Origin: Fremontodendron californicum
Lineage: Eukaryota; Streptophyta; Magnoliopsida; Malvales; Malvaceae
Direction of reading: 5' to 3'
Assembly: GCA_030761205.1 (NCBI GenBank)
Contig: JAULJL010000011.1
Span: forward strand, 11,212,501 to 11,276,500
Length of the DNA stretch: 64,000 nt
In this document: piece by piece, positions 1 to 10,750 of the stretch
How positions within the stretch are numbered: position 1 is the stretch's first letter
How the letters are laid out: the number at the start of each line of letters is the position of its first letter
The notes under the pieces: model-generated
What the model saw: the letters and a program-made list of their open reading frames with translations, nothing else
What the model was told of the DNA's origin: nothing
Database searches by the model: none
Made by a program: the position numbers and the translations under genes

Positions 1-1
1 T

Positions 2-52
2 CTATGTACATATAAGTGGACTTATTTTATTAAAATATTTCTTAGTAAAATT
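2..52 (+). repeat. Left arm of 51-bp inverted repeat around the THO3 fragment
   Basis: This arm matches the reverse complement of 2740-2790 with 49 of 51 bases identical. It lies in the intron just before the first visible THO3 exon. It contains the palindromic core ATGTACAT, which recurs many times up to 3945. The window starts here, so I cannot see whether a longer terminal inverted repeat continues to the left. Confidence 0.75.
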
Positions 53-108
53 GTTAAATGTACATACTGATGTTGAATGTACATACACTATGTTTTATTT
101 TACTGTAG

Positions 109-1642
109 GATGATGAATTAACAAAACTGGATGTTCGAAAATTTAAGCCAATTCACAGGCGCAAGTTCAGTTATGAGGTATTGTTGAGTTCATACTAATT
201 TGCTCTCCTCTTCTTTGTTAGATTTTATCACCCTTCAAGATGAGGATTTTGGAAAACGCATTGATACTTGCATTAGAGCCCTAGTTCTCTAAGGTTTAGT
301 TTTTACATAAAACACGAACTTGACTATTATAAGGTACCAACCAGCTTTAAATGGGCATTTACTTAATACATAATTGGCATTAATGAAATATCATCAATTT
401 TTTTGGCCTTTTCTCAGTTAACTCTTTGGAACTAATGGCTAATCATAAGGAAGCTAGAAATTAGTACTTAAGCTGTATAATTAAACTGATGAATAAAGTT
501 TCTGTTATGCAAATTCAGTGGTTGAGTCATACACTTCTTTTTCCAGGTAAATGAAATTGCTTAGAACATGATAGGAAATATGTTCTTTTTTACTACTGGA
601 AATGGTTAGAATAGTTTATTTGTTAGCAATTATGCTTCTCTCTTTGGTTCAAAAATTGTTAATCATTACTCCTTAAGTTATAGGATGTTTATGTTCTATA
701 TGTTCTATATGTTGATTGTTCTTCTTCTCAGGTACTGTTGAAGTACTTGCATACCCATTACTTAGACCAGTTGACACCCTCACACAACTGGTTGCTACTG
801 TGTTGCAATTGACCCAACAGGAAGGTTTGGTCTAAATTTGTCTTAGTTTCTAAGCTTTGTTGCATCTTGACATTGTTGGTTGCCTACCCTCATATCTGCA
901 TATATCATGTAAGGGCAACTCTGGATCTATGTACTAGAATCTATGTCTTTAATCTTTATATGTTTGTCATAATTTTCTTACATATAAGGTTATATTTTTG
1001 TTCTTTGAATATGACTTATTTGTGGTCAATGAGTTTTTTTTTTTTTTTTTCACAAAGATGATAAATGTTTCCAATAAATTCATTACTCTTTTATGGTAGA
1101 TATTTTGCTGTTGGAAGTGCTGATTCCTTAGTCAGCCTTTGGGATATATCGGAGATGCTTTGTGTGCGAACATTTACTAAGCTTAAGTAAGTTTCACCTG
1201 AATTCATAACTTTGTATTAATTCCTCGATCTGATATATCTGTACTTCCATACATTTGAGGTTGAGACTATAATCATATTTGTTGTGGGCATGAAATGACC
1301 ATTTGTGTTCCTGTGGGTGGCCTGTCCGGACAATAAGCTTCAATTACACGGGAGACTATATTGCTTCTGCCAGTGAAAATCTATTTATTGATATAGTATG
1401 TATTGGTTGGACTTCCTTATCTATAGAACAGTTAGTAAAACATTGTATTCATGTTTTGTTGTTGTCTGAAACAGTCCAATGTTCACACTGGACGAACTGT
1501 GCATCAAATTCCTTGTCGAGCTGCTATGATTAGTGTGGAATGGAATCCAAAATACAATTTACTTGCTTATGCCAGAGATGACAAGAACAAATATTCAGCC
1601 GATGAAGGTGTATTTCGGATATTTGGCTTCAAAAGCAGTTAA
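109..1642 (+). pseudogene. THO3: THO complex subunit 3 (TEX1) pseudogene, C-terminal exons
   Basis: THO3/TEX1 is a WD40 protein of the nuclear TREX/THO mRNA-export complex. Six exon-like blocks read in order like plant TEX1: 109-177 (DDELTKLDVRKFKPIHRRKF), 547-604, 732-824, 1100-1186 (YFAVGSADSLVSLWDISEML), about 1317-1395 (WPVRTISFNYTGDYIASASE) and 1475-1642 (ending FRIFGFKSS and TAA). Introns remain, so this is a DNA-level copy and not a retrocopy. It is dead: TAG replaces the Trp codon at 562-564, about 7 bases are missing near 780 and shift the frame, and the acceptor before 1317 reads tgtgg where AG is expected. The N-terminal exons are absent or lie left of the window. The family call rests on recalled TEX1 sequence. 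Confidence 0.88.
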
Positions 1643-2539
1643 TGAAGTAGTCCTTCTAGTTCTAGTTGAATATTTACCATTTTTTTTCTGCAAAACCAAC
1701 TGTTCTTAACTTGTGCGTGTGTGAATTTGTAAAACTTGATTATGGTTTTATCCAATGAACGAATTTGAATTTCCATATTGTTGTTTCTCTTCTGGCACAT
1801 GGGCACATGGTCTACTAAATTAATTAAAATGCAAATTGAGCAGAGAAATGAATAAACAAACGGGAACTTGGAAGGAGTGGGGGAGGGGTGAAAATTTTGC
1901 ACATTGAGCAGATAAAAAATTAAGACTGAATCTTTTATTTGAGTTGAATAGAAGAACGAACTTCTTGTATACAGCTAAATTTGAGCATACAAGTCGTGTT
2001 GCTAATGAAGATCTCAAATTTGTACATTTTTCTCTAAATTTGATACAAGATCTCAGGTCTGTTAGATGGTTCCTTTTTAAACAATTCCAAACTCAGGGGA
2101 TTGCAGTTGAATTTGGGCACAAAATCTGATCTAGGATTTGGGCTCTGAAACTGAGGAATCGCAGTTGAATGTATCTCCTCAAACTCAATAAAGTCACACA
2201 ATCGCAGCTGAATTTACCTTTCATGTTGATCAATCATAGATTATTGATGATTCCTTTGTGTTGCAATCTTAAGCTAAACAAGCTGCAAAGATTGTTTCCA
2301 TTAAATTGTAAAAATTGTTAGAAGTTCACAGAAGAATCAATTAACATTTTTGTTTTCTATTTGATTTGAATCTAAACAGTAACGGGTGCTGATATTACCT
2401 TCAACTTCGAAGTATATCTTGTGAATGTGGATCCGCTGTCATAATATCAAAATCTACAAAGCATGAACTTGTAGGCTGGAAAAACCAAACCTGAGAAGCA
2501 AACAAGAGAAATAGTAATCAGGTACTGAGAGCACCATGT
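1643..2539. other. No gene seen; AT-rich flank of the THO3 fragment
   Basis: I see only short chance reading frames, and a phrase like 'atcgcagttgaat' repeated a few times between 2100 and 2210. There is no recognisable coding, RNA or transposon signal. The first few hundred bases may be former THO3 3' UTR. Confidence 0.5.
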
Positions 2540-2700
2540 TAGAGGCTTCCATTTAATTTCAACTCTGGAGCGCTTCATCCTCTTCCCAATGTGAGGCTCC
2601 TTGGACAGATCAAAGCTTGCCCTTTTCATCCTCAGTTCTTGAATGCATATTGTAAGTGCTCGGTAATCGTTTCTCTCTCTCTGCAACTGCCCGGTAATCT
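2540..2700 (-). other. Unrecognised coding-like remnant
   Basis: The minus strand has an open stretch of about 55 codons with gene-like composition: charged and Leu-rich (QRERNDYRALTICIQELR), then a basic part (KRMKRSRVEIKW). Intron-like sequence follows at lower coordinates, with pyrimidine-rich cag acceptor-like sites near 2487. It could be one exon of another captured gene. I do not recognise the family, and chance is not excluded. Confidence 0.25.
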
Positions 2701-2739
2701 TGTAAGTGCCCGAATCAATTAAAAATAGTCTAAAATAAT

Positions 2740-2790
2740 AATTTTATTAAGAAATATTTTAATAAAATAAGTTCACTTATATGTACATAG
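2740..2790 (-). repeat. Right arm of 51-bp inverted repeat
   Basis: The reverse complement matches 2-52 at 49 of 51 positions. It is followed outward by several ATGTACAT-core units. The arm also resembles 3470-3520 in direct orientation, so it belongs to a repeated family and is not a unique hairpin. Confidence 0.75.
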
Positions 2791-3940
2791 AAGTAAAACA
2801 GTATGTACATATAGTATTGCTGTATGTACATTCAACAAAACTATATGTACATTTTTATATTGACAAATTCAACCCTAAACCCAATCAATTAATCCTCGAA
2901 TCATTTAAAAGTAGTCTAAAATAAGAAATTCAACAAAACTATATGTACATATAGCTTATGTATACATGCATATGAGGAATTAATCCTGTTGCAACCATAT
3001 GCGCTCCTCCAACTAGGGTTAATCCTGAAGGTCAAATTCTATATGAGAAATTAATTTGCATCTATTGACCAAATCGAGTATATATATATTTTTTACAATG
3101 ATTTCAAGCTCAATTCATAGCTCCAAAACATGATTAATTCTTAAATAAAGACAACTACTATAAAACAAAAAAAAATTATCAAGTTACAAAGCTCATTCAT
3201 ACCACCATGATTGAAAACCTAAAGCACATAACTTCTCAATGATTGCCTAATAGAAAACAAGTGATTATAGCAATGGATGAGTTAATAGAAACTCAGTAGG
3301 CTTCAATATGATCTACATATAACCTAAACATATAGAGTGATGCAACAAAGAGCAGTGGTCAGTAAAACTAACAAATTAATGAACAATAGCTGAAAAACAA
3401 CTTCCAACTTGGAACTACCAAACATTTCATCCTTATAGACCAAAGCAAAATAACACCTTTATTAATAAAATGCTTCAAAAAAATAAGTTCACTTATATGT
3501 ACATACAAGTATAACAATATGTACATATAGCATAATTATATGTACATATAGCATAATTATATGTACATATAGCAAAAGTACATGCACATTTCATAAGAGT
3601 CACATAATCTACTCTAAACCACAATAAATTAAGCTCTAAAAACTTCCCTCTCTTTAAAATATTCAAGGTAACAAAAATATAATGATTCATACAAAATGAA
3701 TAAGACTAGTAAATTTAAAGACTCTTGTTCCCTAAAGCTAAAAGTCAAACTCTTAACAATAATCAATGTCGATGTCGTTTTTGCCATTTAAAACGATTTC
3801 AAACTAACACAACTTATAAGAAATGCTTCAACAAAATAAGCTAACTTAAATGTACATATAGCAAAACAATATGTACATATAACATAACTATATGTATATT
3901 CTTGCAAACTTTACGTACATTCGTGCAAACCGACAATTTC

Positions 3941-3945
3941 TTCAT
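3941..3945. repeat. Left target-site duplication of the chromovirus (ttcat)
   Basis: The five bases ttcat directly precede the TG of the left LTR and recur at 9270-9274 directly after the CA of the right LTR. This proves that the two LTRs belong to one insertion. Confidence 0.95.
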
Positions 3946-4283
3946 TGATGCAGGGTAGAAACTAGAACAGTAAACAAGATAGAAAGTAGGCTGCGATTGA
4001 GTAGGACTTTTAGGTTTAGAGGCAAATCTGCCAATACCTTTATTGAAGAGTTAAAACTCTGAAAAATAATAATGATAAGCTGATCGACTGCTACCCTATC
4101 TTAGGGTATTTATAATAACCCTATTTTATTTAAAGTCACATGCCTAAATAAAATACCTAAATAGCATAAGACTCCTACTTAAAATAAACTAAGTAAACAA
4201 GCATAAACTTGAAGAGTTCTACTTAAAATAAACTAAGTAAACAAACATAAAACTTTAATAATTAAATCGATGCTCCTGCATCA
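3946..4283 (-). repeat. Chromovirus 3' LTR
   Basis: 338 bp, beginning tgatgcaggg and ending cctgcatca on the plus strand. It differs from the other LTR only around 4213-4216 (gaagagttc here, gaaaacttc there). Confidence 0.95.
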
Positions 4284-4297
4284 ATCTCCCTTGGTTA
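4284..4297 (-). promoter_or_regulatory. Polypurine tract of the chromovirus
   Basis: On the minus strand the bases just before the 3' LTR read aaccaagggagat. This is the purine-rich primer for plus-strand DNA synthesis. It lies directly after the stop codon of the pol frame. Confidence 0.7.
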
Positions 4298-7200
4298 AAA
4301 AGGAGCTGACTCCATAGAATAAACCTTGGCCGCTTCAGCATACACCTCAGGGTCGATCTTCCTTAGTTCTTCCTCGGCAATCCATGTACTTTCACAAGCT
4401 GGTTTGCCCAACCACTTTATTAGGAATCGTCTATAAGCATTACCTCTTCTAGACTTCACTTCCCTCACATCTAGAACTTCTTGGACAACATCAGCTTGCT
4501 TAGTAGGAAGTTGATCAGCTTGGTCTTCAATTGTGGTCACATTCTCTTCATCAAACCCCTCAAAAGAATATAAATCAGAAACATTAAAAATGGGACTGAT
4601 TTGTAACTCACCAGGCAGCTCAATTAAATAAGCATTTGAGCTAATCTTCTTCAATACCTTACATGGACCAAACTTCCGAGACTTTAGCTTATGATAAGTA
4701 CCTTTAGGAAATCTATCCTTCTTCAAGTGGACCAACACTAGGTCTCCTTCCTCAAATTCTTTGAAACGTCTATGCTGATTGGCAGCATCAGCATATGCGG
4801 CATTGCTGGCTTTTAGGGCTGTTTGCACTTCCTCATGAAGCTTGCGGACATGGTCAGCAAAGGCTTCTCCATCTTCACTCACCCTAGCTTCTTGTGGCAA
4901 TGGCACTAGGTCCAACACATGTTGAGGCTTGAGACCATAAGCAACTTCAAATGGAGTCTTCTTGATAGTTCTATTAACTGAGTTGTTGTAAGCAAACTCA
5001 GCTTGTGGTATAACTGAATCCCAACCCTTCACATGGTTTTTAACCAAACACCTTAGCAAATTACCCAAGCTCCTATTAATGGCTTCAGTCTGACCATCTG
5101 TTTGTGGATGACAAAGTCCTCCAAAAATGACCCACAAACTTGACATCCCTGTCTGAAACAATCGAAGTAGGAACACCATGCAAACGCACCACTTCTTTAA
5201 AAAACAAATCAGCCATGTGGGAAGCATCTGCTGTTTTGGAGCAAGGAATAAAATGTGCCATTTTAGAAAACCTATCCACTACAACAAAAATCGAGTCATA
5301 CCCTTTGGATGTCTTAGGAAGGCCCAACACGAAATCCATGCTCAAATGAATCCAAGGTGCCTCTGGTTCTGGTAATGGCGTGTACAACCCAGTGTTTTGG
5401 GATGTCCCTTTGCCGAACTGACAAATAGAACACCGTTGCACAAACCTGCTCACATCTTTATACATTCGCGGCCAATAATAGCGATCTGACACCAGCGCTA
5501 TTGTCTTGTCCCTGCCAAAATGTCCTCCTAAACCATTCCCATGAAGCTCCCTGATAATCTGTTCTCGAAAAGACCCTCCAGGAATGCAAAGCTGATTTCC
5601 CTTAAAAAGGTACCCGTCATGCAACCTGTAGGGCAGCTGCTGGTCAGCTTCTGTCCCCTGCAAATCTGCCACAATCTGCTTAAAATCAGAATCAGTAACA
5701 TACTGATTTTTGAGTTCTTCGAAGCCAACAACTTGGGAACTCATCGTCGTTAAAGTTAACGATCGCCGACTCAAGGCATCCGCCACCACATTAGTCTTCC
5801 CTGTCTTATACTTCAAGGAAAAATTAAACTCATCTAAATATGAACTCCATTTAGCATGACGATCATTGAGCTTCTTTTGCGAACTCAAATACCTTAGGGC
5901 TTGATGGTCTGAATAAACCACGAATTCCCTATAGGCTAGATAGTGCTGCCAGTGCCGAATGGCCCTCACCAAAGCATAAAATTCCAGATCATAAGTGGAA
6001 TACCTTCGCTTAGAATCTGACAATTTCTCGCTAAAAAATTCCAAAGGCTTTCCTTCCTGACTAAGAACAGCCCCAATCCCGTTATGGGAAGCATCACATT
6101 CAACAACAAATAATTTATCAAAATCTGATAACGCTAGAACTGGTGCGGCTGTCAACAGGAGTTTAATTCGCTCAAAAGCTTTCTGAGCTGAATTGGTCCA
6201 TTCGAATTGCTCTTTCTTCAAAGTTTCTGTAATAGGACTCATAATGGAGCTGAAATTCCTTATGAACCTCCTATAAAATGAAGCTAAACCATGGAAACTC
6301 CTTACTTCTTTGGCTGACTGTGGTGCTGGCCAGTCTTGGATTGCTAGGACCTTACCCGGATCTGGTTTCAGCCCTTCGGCAGAAACAATGAACCCCAGAA
6401 ATACCACTTCTGTTTGTAAAAAGGAGCATTTCTTCAAGTTTACAAAAAGCTTCTCCTTTTGTAGGACTTCCAATACTTGCCGCAAATGTACTAAATGCTC
6501 TTTTTCACTATGACTGTAAATCAGAATATCGTCAAAATAAACGACAATAAAACGTGTCAGAAAAGGTTTAAGTACCTCAGTCATGATGCGCATGAATGTG
6601 CTAGGAGCATTTGACAAGCCGAAAGGCATTACTAGCCATTCATATAAGCCATCCGGGGTCTTGAAAGCAGTCTTCCACTCATCTCTTTCTCTCAATCTGA
6701 TTTGGTGGTAACCACTTCTCAAGTCAATCTTAGAAAATACCTTAGAACCTGCCAATTGATCGAGCATGTCCTCCAATCGCGGGATTGGAAACCTGTACTT
6801 GACCGTGATTTTATTTATGGCTCGACTGTCCACACACATCCTCCAAGAACCATCTTTCTTAGGGGCTAACAAGGCCGGACAAGCACAAGGACTTTTGCTT
6901 TCTCGCACTAACCCTTTTTCCATCAACTCTTCAACCTGTTTTTGCATCTCAAGCCGCTGTGCAGGCGGTATTCTGTATGCTGGCAGATTTGGTAGAGAAG
7001 CTCCCGGTACTAAATCCATGGCATATTGAATGCTCCTCATTGGTGGTAGGCCTTGAGGCAAGGTATCACCTACCAAATCAGCAAACTCCTCTAATAATCG
7101 CTGAACTGCCATAGGTTGTTCCTTGCTGTCCCCATCACTGTCGACACAATTAGCAACCTTGCTGATAACAGCGAACATCACTCCTGCTTCCCTTCCTTCA

Positions 7201-8915
7201 TCCTCCAACTCTTCAGCTGTTAAAAACCCATTTAATTTGCTGGTGTTAGGTGCCGCAACCTCTCTATGGGGATGTAGAGTGTACTTTTTACCCGCTCTAT
7301 GGAAGGAATATGTATTTTCATTAGTGTAGTGTTGCATATCATGGTCATATAACCAAGGTCGACCCAAAAGAATATGACAAGCATCCATTGGCACAACGTC
7401 GCATAGCGCCTCATCATCCACATTACTGCCCATAACAAATTTAACTAAGCATTGAGATTGTACCGGTATCTCAAAGCCTTTTTTAACCCATTGGATCTTG
7501 TATGGGTGAGGGTGTTTCTCTGTAGGCAAGTGCAATTTGTCGACTGTTTCCTTGGAAATATAATTTTCCGAACTCCCATTGTCGATAATGGCGTCACATA
7601 CTTTGGTACCACAAAGAACACGTGTTCGAAATATGCTTCGCCTCCTCCAATCTTCCGTATCATCTTTGGTGGTTGTTGTCATGACTCTCCGAACCATCAA
7701 CGACTCTCCTTGTACCGGATAAATATCCACATCATCATCATCATCGTTATGGTCATCATAGATGGGTTCTGACAAGTCTAGACCATCCTCTTCTATCTCA
7801 ATCAGATTCACCCTTCTTTTCGGACATGTGTAAGAAGCATGTCCCCTTTCTCCACAACTGAAACACCGAATCTGACTTCCAGCCCCTGTTTTGTTAGGAT
7901 TTGGCTGTGTGCCGCCTCCTGTTTTGCCATAACCTGCTTGTGTGCCGCCCCTGTACTCATTCTGCCCCTTGTAACCCTTGCTACTGCCCATGGAGTTGCT
8001 GCCAGTCAGTTTACTGGTTGAGGCAACCCCTTTCCCACTGAAATTGCTGTGGGAGGCAGATTCTGACTTGTTAAAAATAGGCCTCCTAGCACCATAGCGT
8101 AGTACCCTTTTCTCAGCTTGCAAGGCTGCTTGTCTCGCATCTTCTAAGGTGAACAACCGAACCACCCCCAACTCATCTCTAATGCTTAGATCCATTCCCG
8201 CAAGATAGCGAGATGTTAACTGCTCATTGGTTTCCTTCAAGCCGACCCTAATAGACAGATTGTTAAAGTCAAATGTGTATTGGTCAATCGACCTACCATT
8301 CTGTCTGAGTAGATGGAATTTGCGATAAAGATCCATGGCATAATCTGCTGGTAGGAACTGTTTCCGCATCTTGCTCTTCATGTGTTCCCAACTACCAATT
8401 TTCAGCTTTCCTTGACGTGCCCGCTGCTCTTCAACTCTCTTCCACCATTGAAGTGTCGCCCCTTTCAAGTGAAGCTTCACAAACAATACCATTCGATGCT
8501 CTGCCATGGGCTTCCATTCGAAATAATTATCCACCGTGGCTTCCCAATCTAGATAATCTTCAGCGTGTAGATCCCCATGGAAATCATCTACTTGGATCCT
8601 CACTCCTCCTCCATTCAAATCCAAGGCATATAGCAACCTATCTTCCAATCCACCTCTTGCTGCCAGATTCGCAGGTCCAGCGTTATGGAAGGGGTTCTCA
8701 GCCTCTCCATCATCCGATTCTTCCTCCTGACCACCTTCCGATAAATCAAAAGGGTTGTGGTCACCTTCCGGAATCTCCATTCGGGCTCGCACTAGTCCTG
8801 GTCGCTGCAAGGCTTGAACAGCCCGCGACAAGTCTTCAATCATCTGCCTCATCTCATTCAAGTCAGTTTGCTGCCCTTGATTTCCCCTGGCACGACCTCT
8901 ACCATGCCCAACCAT
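4295..8915 (-). pseudogene. Chromovirus gag-pol polyprotein, frameshifted in integrase
   Basis: The frame starts at the ATG at 8915 (MVGHGRGRARG), immediately after the PBS. Upstream codons in the same frame lie in the LTR and are not used. In order: gag with LHLKGATLQWW and a zinc knuckle (CFSCGERGHASYTC, about residues 351-364); retropepsin (IIDNGSSENYIS); RT with VPKKDGSWRMCVDSRAIN and YFDDILIYS (codons near 6520-6545); RNase H (VVECDASHNGIGAVLSQ); integrase with a zinc-binding region and catalytic Asp residues (MDFV, SDRDVKF); and a C-terminal chromodomain (RRFLIKWLGKPACESTWI). Near 5123 the frame jumps: FWRTL is followed in another frame by CHPQTDGQTE. About 40 bases are missing between the second Asp and the Glu of the integrase DDE triad. 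The rest of the frame is open, so this deletion is the only clear lesion. Confidence 0.93.
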
Positions 8916-8928
8916 GGCTCTGATACCA
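8916..8928 (-). promoter_or_regulatory. Primer binding site, initiator tRNA-Met type
   Basis: The minus strand reads TGGTATCAGAGCC just inside the 5' LTR, the usual complement to the 3' end of plant initiator tRNA-Met. The gag ATG begins at the very next base. Confidence 0.9.
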
Positions 8929-8931
8929 ATT

Positions 8932-9269
8932 TGATGCAGGGTAGAAACTAGAACAGTAAACAAGATAGAAAGTAGGCTGCGATTGAGTAGGACTTTTAGG
9001 TTTAGAGGCAAATCTGCCAATACCTTTATTGAAGAGTTAAAACTCTGAAAAATAATAATGATAAGCTGATCGACTGCTACCCTATCTTAGGGTATTTATA
9101 ATAACCCTATTTTATTTAAAGTCACATGCCTAAATAAAATACCTAAATAGCATAAGACTCCTACTTAAAATAAACTAAGTAAACAAGCATAAACTTGAAA
9201 ACTTCTACTTAAAATAAACTAAGTAAACAAACATAAAACTTTAATAATTAAATCGATGCTCCTGCATCA
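8932..9269 (-). repeat. Chromovirus 5' LTR
   Basis: 338 bp, tgatgcaggg to cctgcatca on the plus strand. It carries a TATAAATA box on the minus strand at 9093-9100, the likely promoter of the element. Confidence 0.95.
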
Positions 9270-9274
9270 TTCAT
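9270..9274. repeat. Right target-site duplication of the chromovirus (ttcat)
   Basis: Matches 3941-3945. Confidence 0.95.
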
Positions 9275-9733
9275 AGTTTTGTATATGCAAGCAACCAAAG
9301 AACAAGCATGAATATCATTTGAATTAAATAGAGACACAAACAACTATCATGACATGAAACTATTTTGCCTGTAAAAAAAAAAATTCAACTGCAATATATA
9401 GTGAAATTAAGAAACTTGATAAAGATGTTCTTATAATAGGATGAGCAAGCAGTTCTCCAAAGTTGTAGATGTTATCTCCATAAAAGCAGAAAGGGATAAA
9501 TCAAATGCCAAATCCTATATAATTTAAAGGATTAAAATAAAATGAAATGAAGTCGAAGGATAAATATATATGCTGTCCAAATAAAAGCTGTAAACTTTCT
9601 TTAGTTTATTTATTTATCCATCTATTTTTAATGACTGGGGTGTAAGGGTAAGTACATCTATTTATTTAGCATGGGGTACACTTAGTTCATTTGCTACCAA
9701 ACTTATTTATGTATGTATGAATCCATACAAACA

Positions 9734-9789
<56 letters not shown>

Positions 9790-10600
9790 CAACACTTCAA
9801 AAATGAAAACCATTAATTAAACCACACTCCAGACTAATTATCCAAACAAGATACACTTAATGAACCAAGAGACCAATATGAAACCGCGATTGAACTTTCA
9901 ACATGTACCATACAAAAACAAGAGGGGTAAGAGAATGTAACATAAGCTCCTAACACTTTTCCTTCTACAATTAAGAAAAGAATTTTTTTTCCCCTAAAAT
10001 AGAGATGCCAAAGCTTTCGAAGCTAATGTTTCGTAATTCATATGATTTATCTAAGATATAACATAAGCTTGCTCCTCACACTTTCAATTCTACAATTAAG
10101 AAAAAAAAGTTTCTCCTAAAATAAGCATGCCAAAGATTTAGAAACTAATGTTTAGCTAACTTCCATCCTGCATTGCAGTTCATGCAAACCATAAGATTTT
10201 CTTTAAAAATTTTACAAGTTAACAACAATTGCCATTTCATAACTCTCTTCTATGACCAAAAACAATACAATCAACAAATAAATGGAAAAATCCAACTAAA
10301 ACTACTTTCTTTAATTATCTTTGAGTTAATGAACATAAAAGTAATAAACATTTTTTTATTTATTTCTTTTCAATTTAAAACTAAAAAATAAAAAAGAGAA
10401 AAGAAAAGAAAATGGTCCAAATAAACCCCAATTCTACAACAAAATTCTAACTCCTCAAACTCCATTAAAGAAAAAAATAGATAAAAATTAATCAACTCCA
10501 TTCAAAAGCCCTAACTCTCAAAATCTTAAAACCCTAATATAGAAGAGAGTTATAAACCGTAAACCCAAAAAACAAGGAATAGGGAAAAAGGGAGAGAAAC
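9275..10600. repeat. Non-coding stretch with an (AT)n microsatellite and a local duplication
   Basis: No gene is visible. A pure (AT)n run covers about 9738-9784. An imperfect tandem duplication of about 115 bp lies at 9940-10045 and 10060-10165; both halves share 'acaattaagaaaa', a C/T-rich run, 'gccaaag' and 'aaactaatgttt'-like ends. The final part (10400-10600) is A/C-rich and continues as the intron after the RPN9 fragment on the minus strand. Confidence 0.6.
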
Positions 10601-10750
10601 CTAAAAGACGGTGAGAGCAACGAACTGCTCAAGCTTGAGAGTGAGTTGATGCCAGAGCTTCTTCGATATAGATTTGTAAGAGAACTGTACTAGCCGACTA
10701 GCTCTGGATGCTCATCTCGAAGAGATCTACAAATTCGCTACTTGAAGTCG
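10601..10750 (-). pseudogene. RPN9: RPN9 (26S proteasome non-ATPase subunit) pseudogene fragment
   Basis: RPN9 (PSMD13) is a PCI-domain subunit of the 26S proteasome lid. On the minus strand this block reads DEHPEL, then YSSLTNLY, then KKLWHQLTLKLEQFVALTVF, matching the first part of plant RPN9 (HPEL..WY.SLADLYQKKLWHQL). Lesions: the Trp codon after HPELVG is TAG, one base is missing just before KKLWHQ, and the last exon codon, expected CAG, is TAG. The block ends at 10601 with a gt that looks like the original donor, so an exon border is kept and the copy is genomic. Only this N-terminal part is present. Confidence 0.75.

Larger units (their letters stand above)
2740..3945. repeat. Cluster of ATGTACAT-core repeats
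   Basis: Imperfect repeats share 'aaataagttcacttatatgtacata' type sequence (seen near 2765, 3480 and 3825) with runs of 'atatgtacatatagca'. The core ATGTACAT is its own reverse complement. Repeated short palindromes next to inverted repeats resemble subterminal transposase-binding motifs of DNA transposons, but no transposase is visible. Between the clusters (about 2960-3450) I see nothing coding. The chromovirus insertion at 3945 interrupts this region. Confidence 0.6.
3946..9269 (-). mobile_element. Chromovirus (Ty3/gypsy LTR retrotransposon), young but defective
   Basis: This is a complete-length 5.3-kb element in reverse orientation. It has two 338-bp TG...CA LTRs differing at only two positions by eye, a 5-bp TSD, an initiator-Met-type primer binding site at 8916-8928, a purine-rich tract beside the left LTR, and one gag-pol frame ending in a chromodomain. 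The C-terminal chromodomain defines chromoviruses, which tend to target chromatin marks. I cannot settle the lineage (CRM, Galadriel, Reina or Tekay). A frame-breaking deletion in integrase makes this copy non-autonomous. The near-identical LTRs mean recent insertion. Confidence 0.95.

Noticed and set aside
109..1642. Functional THO3 gene
   Set aside because: An in-frame TAG for Trp, a 7-base loss and a destroyed acceptor site rule out a normal product.
8417..8923. 168-codon plus-strand frame
   Set aside because: It is the antisense shadow of the chromovirus gag; composition follows the gag codons.
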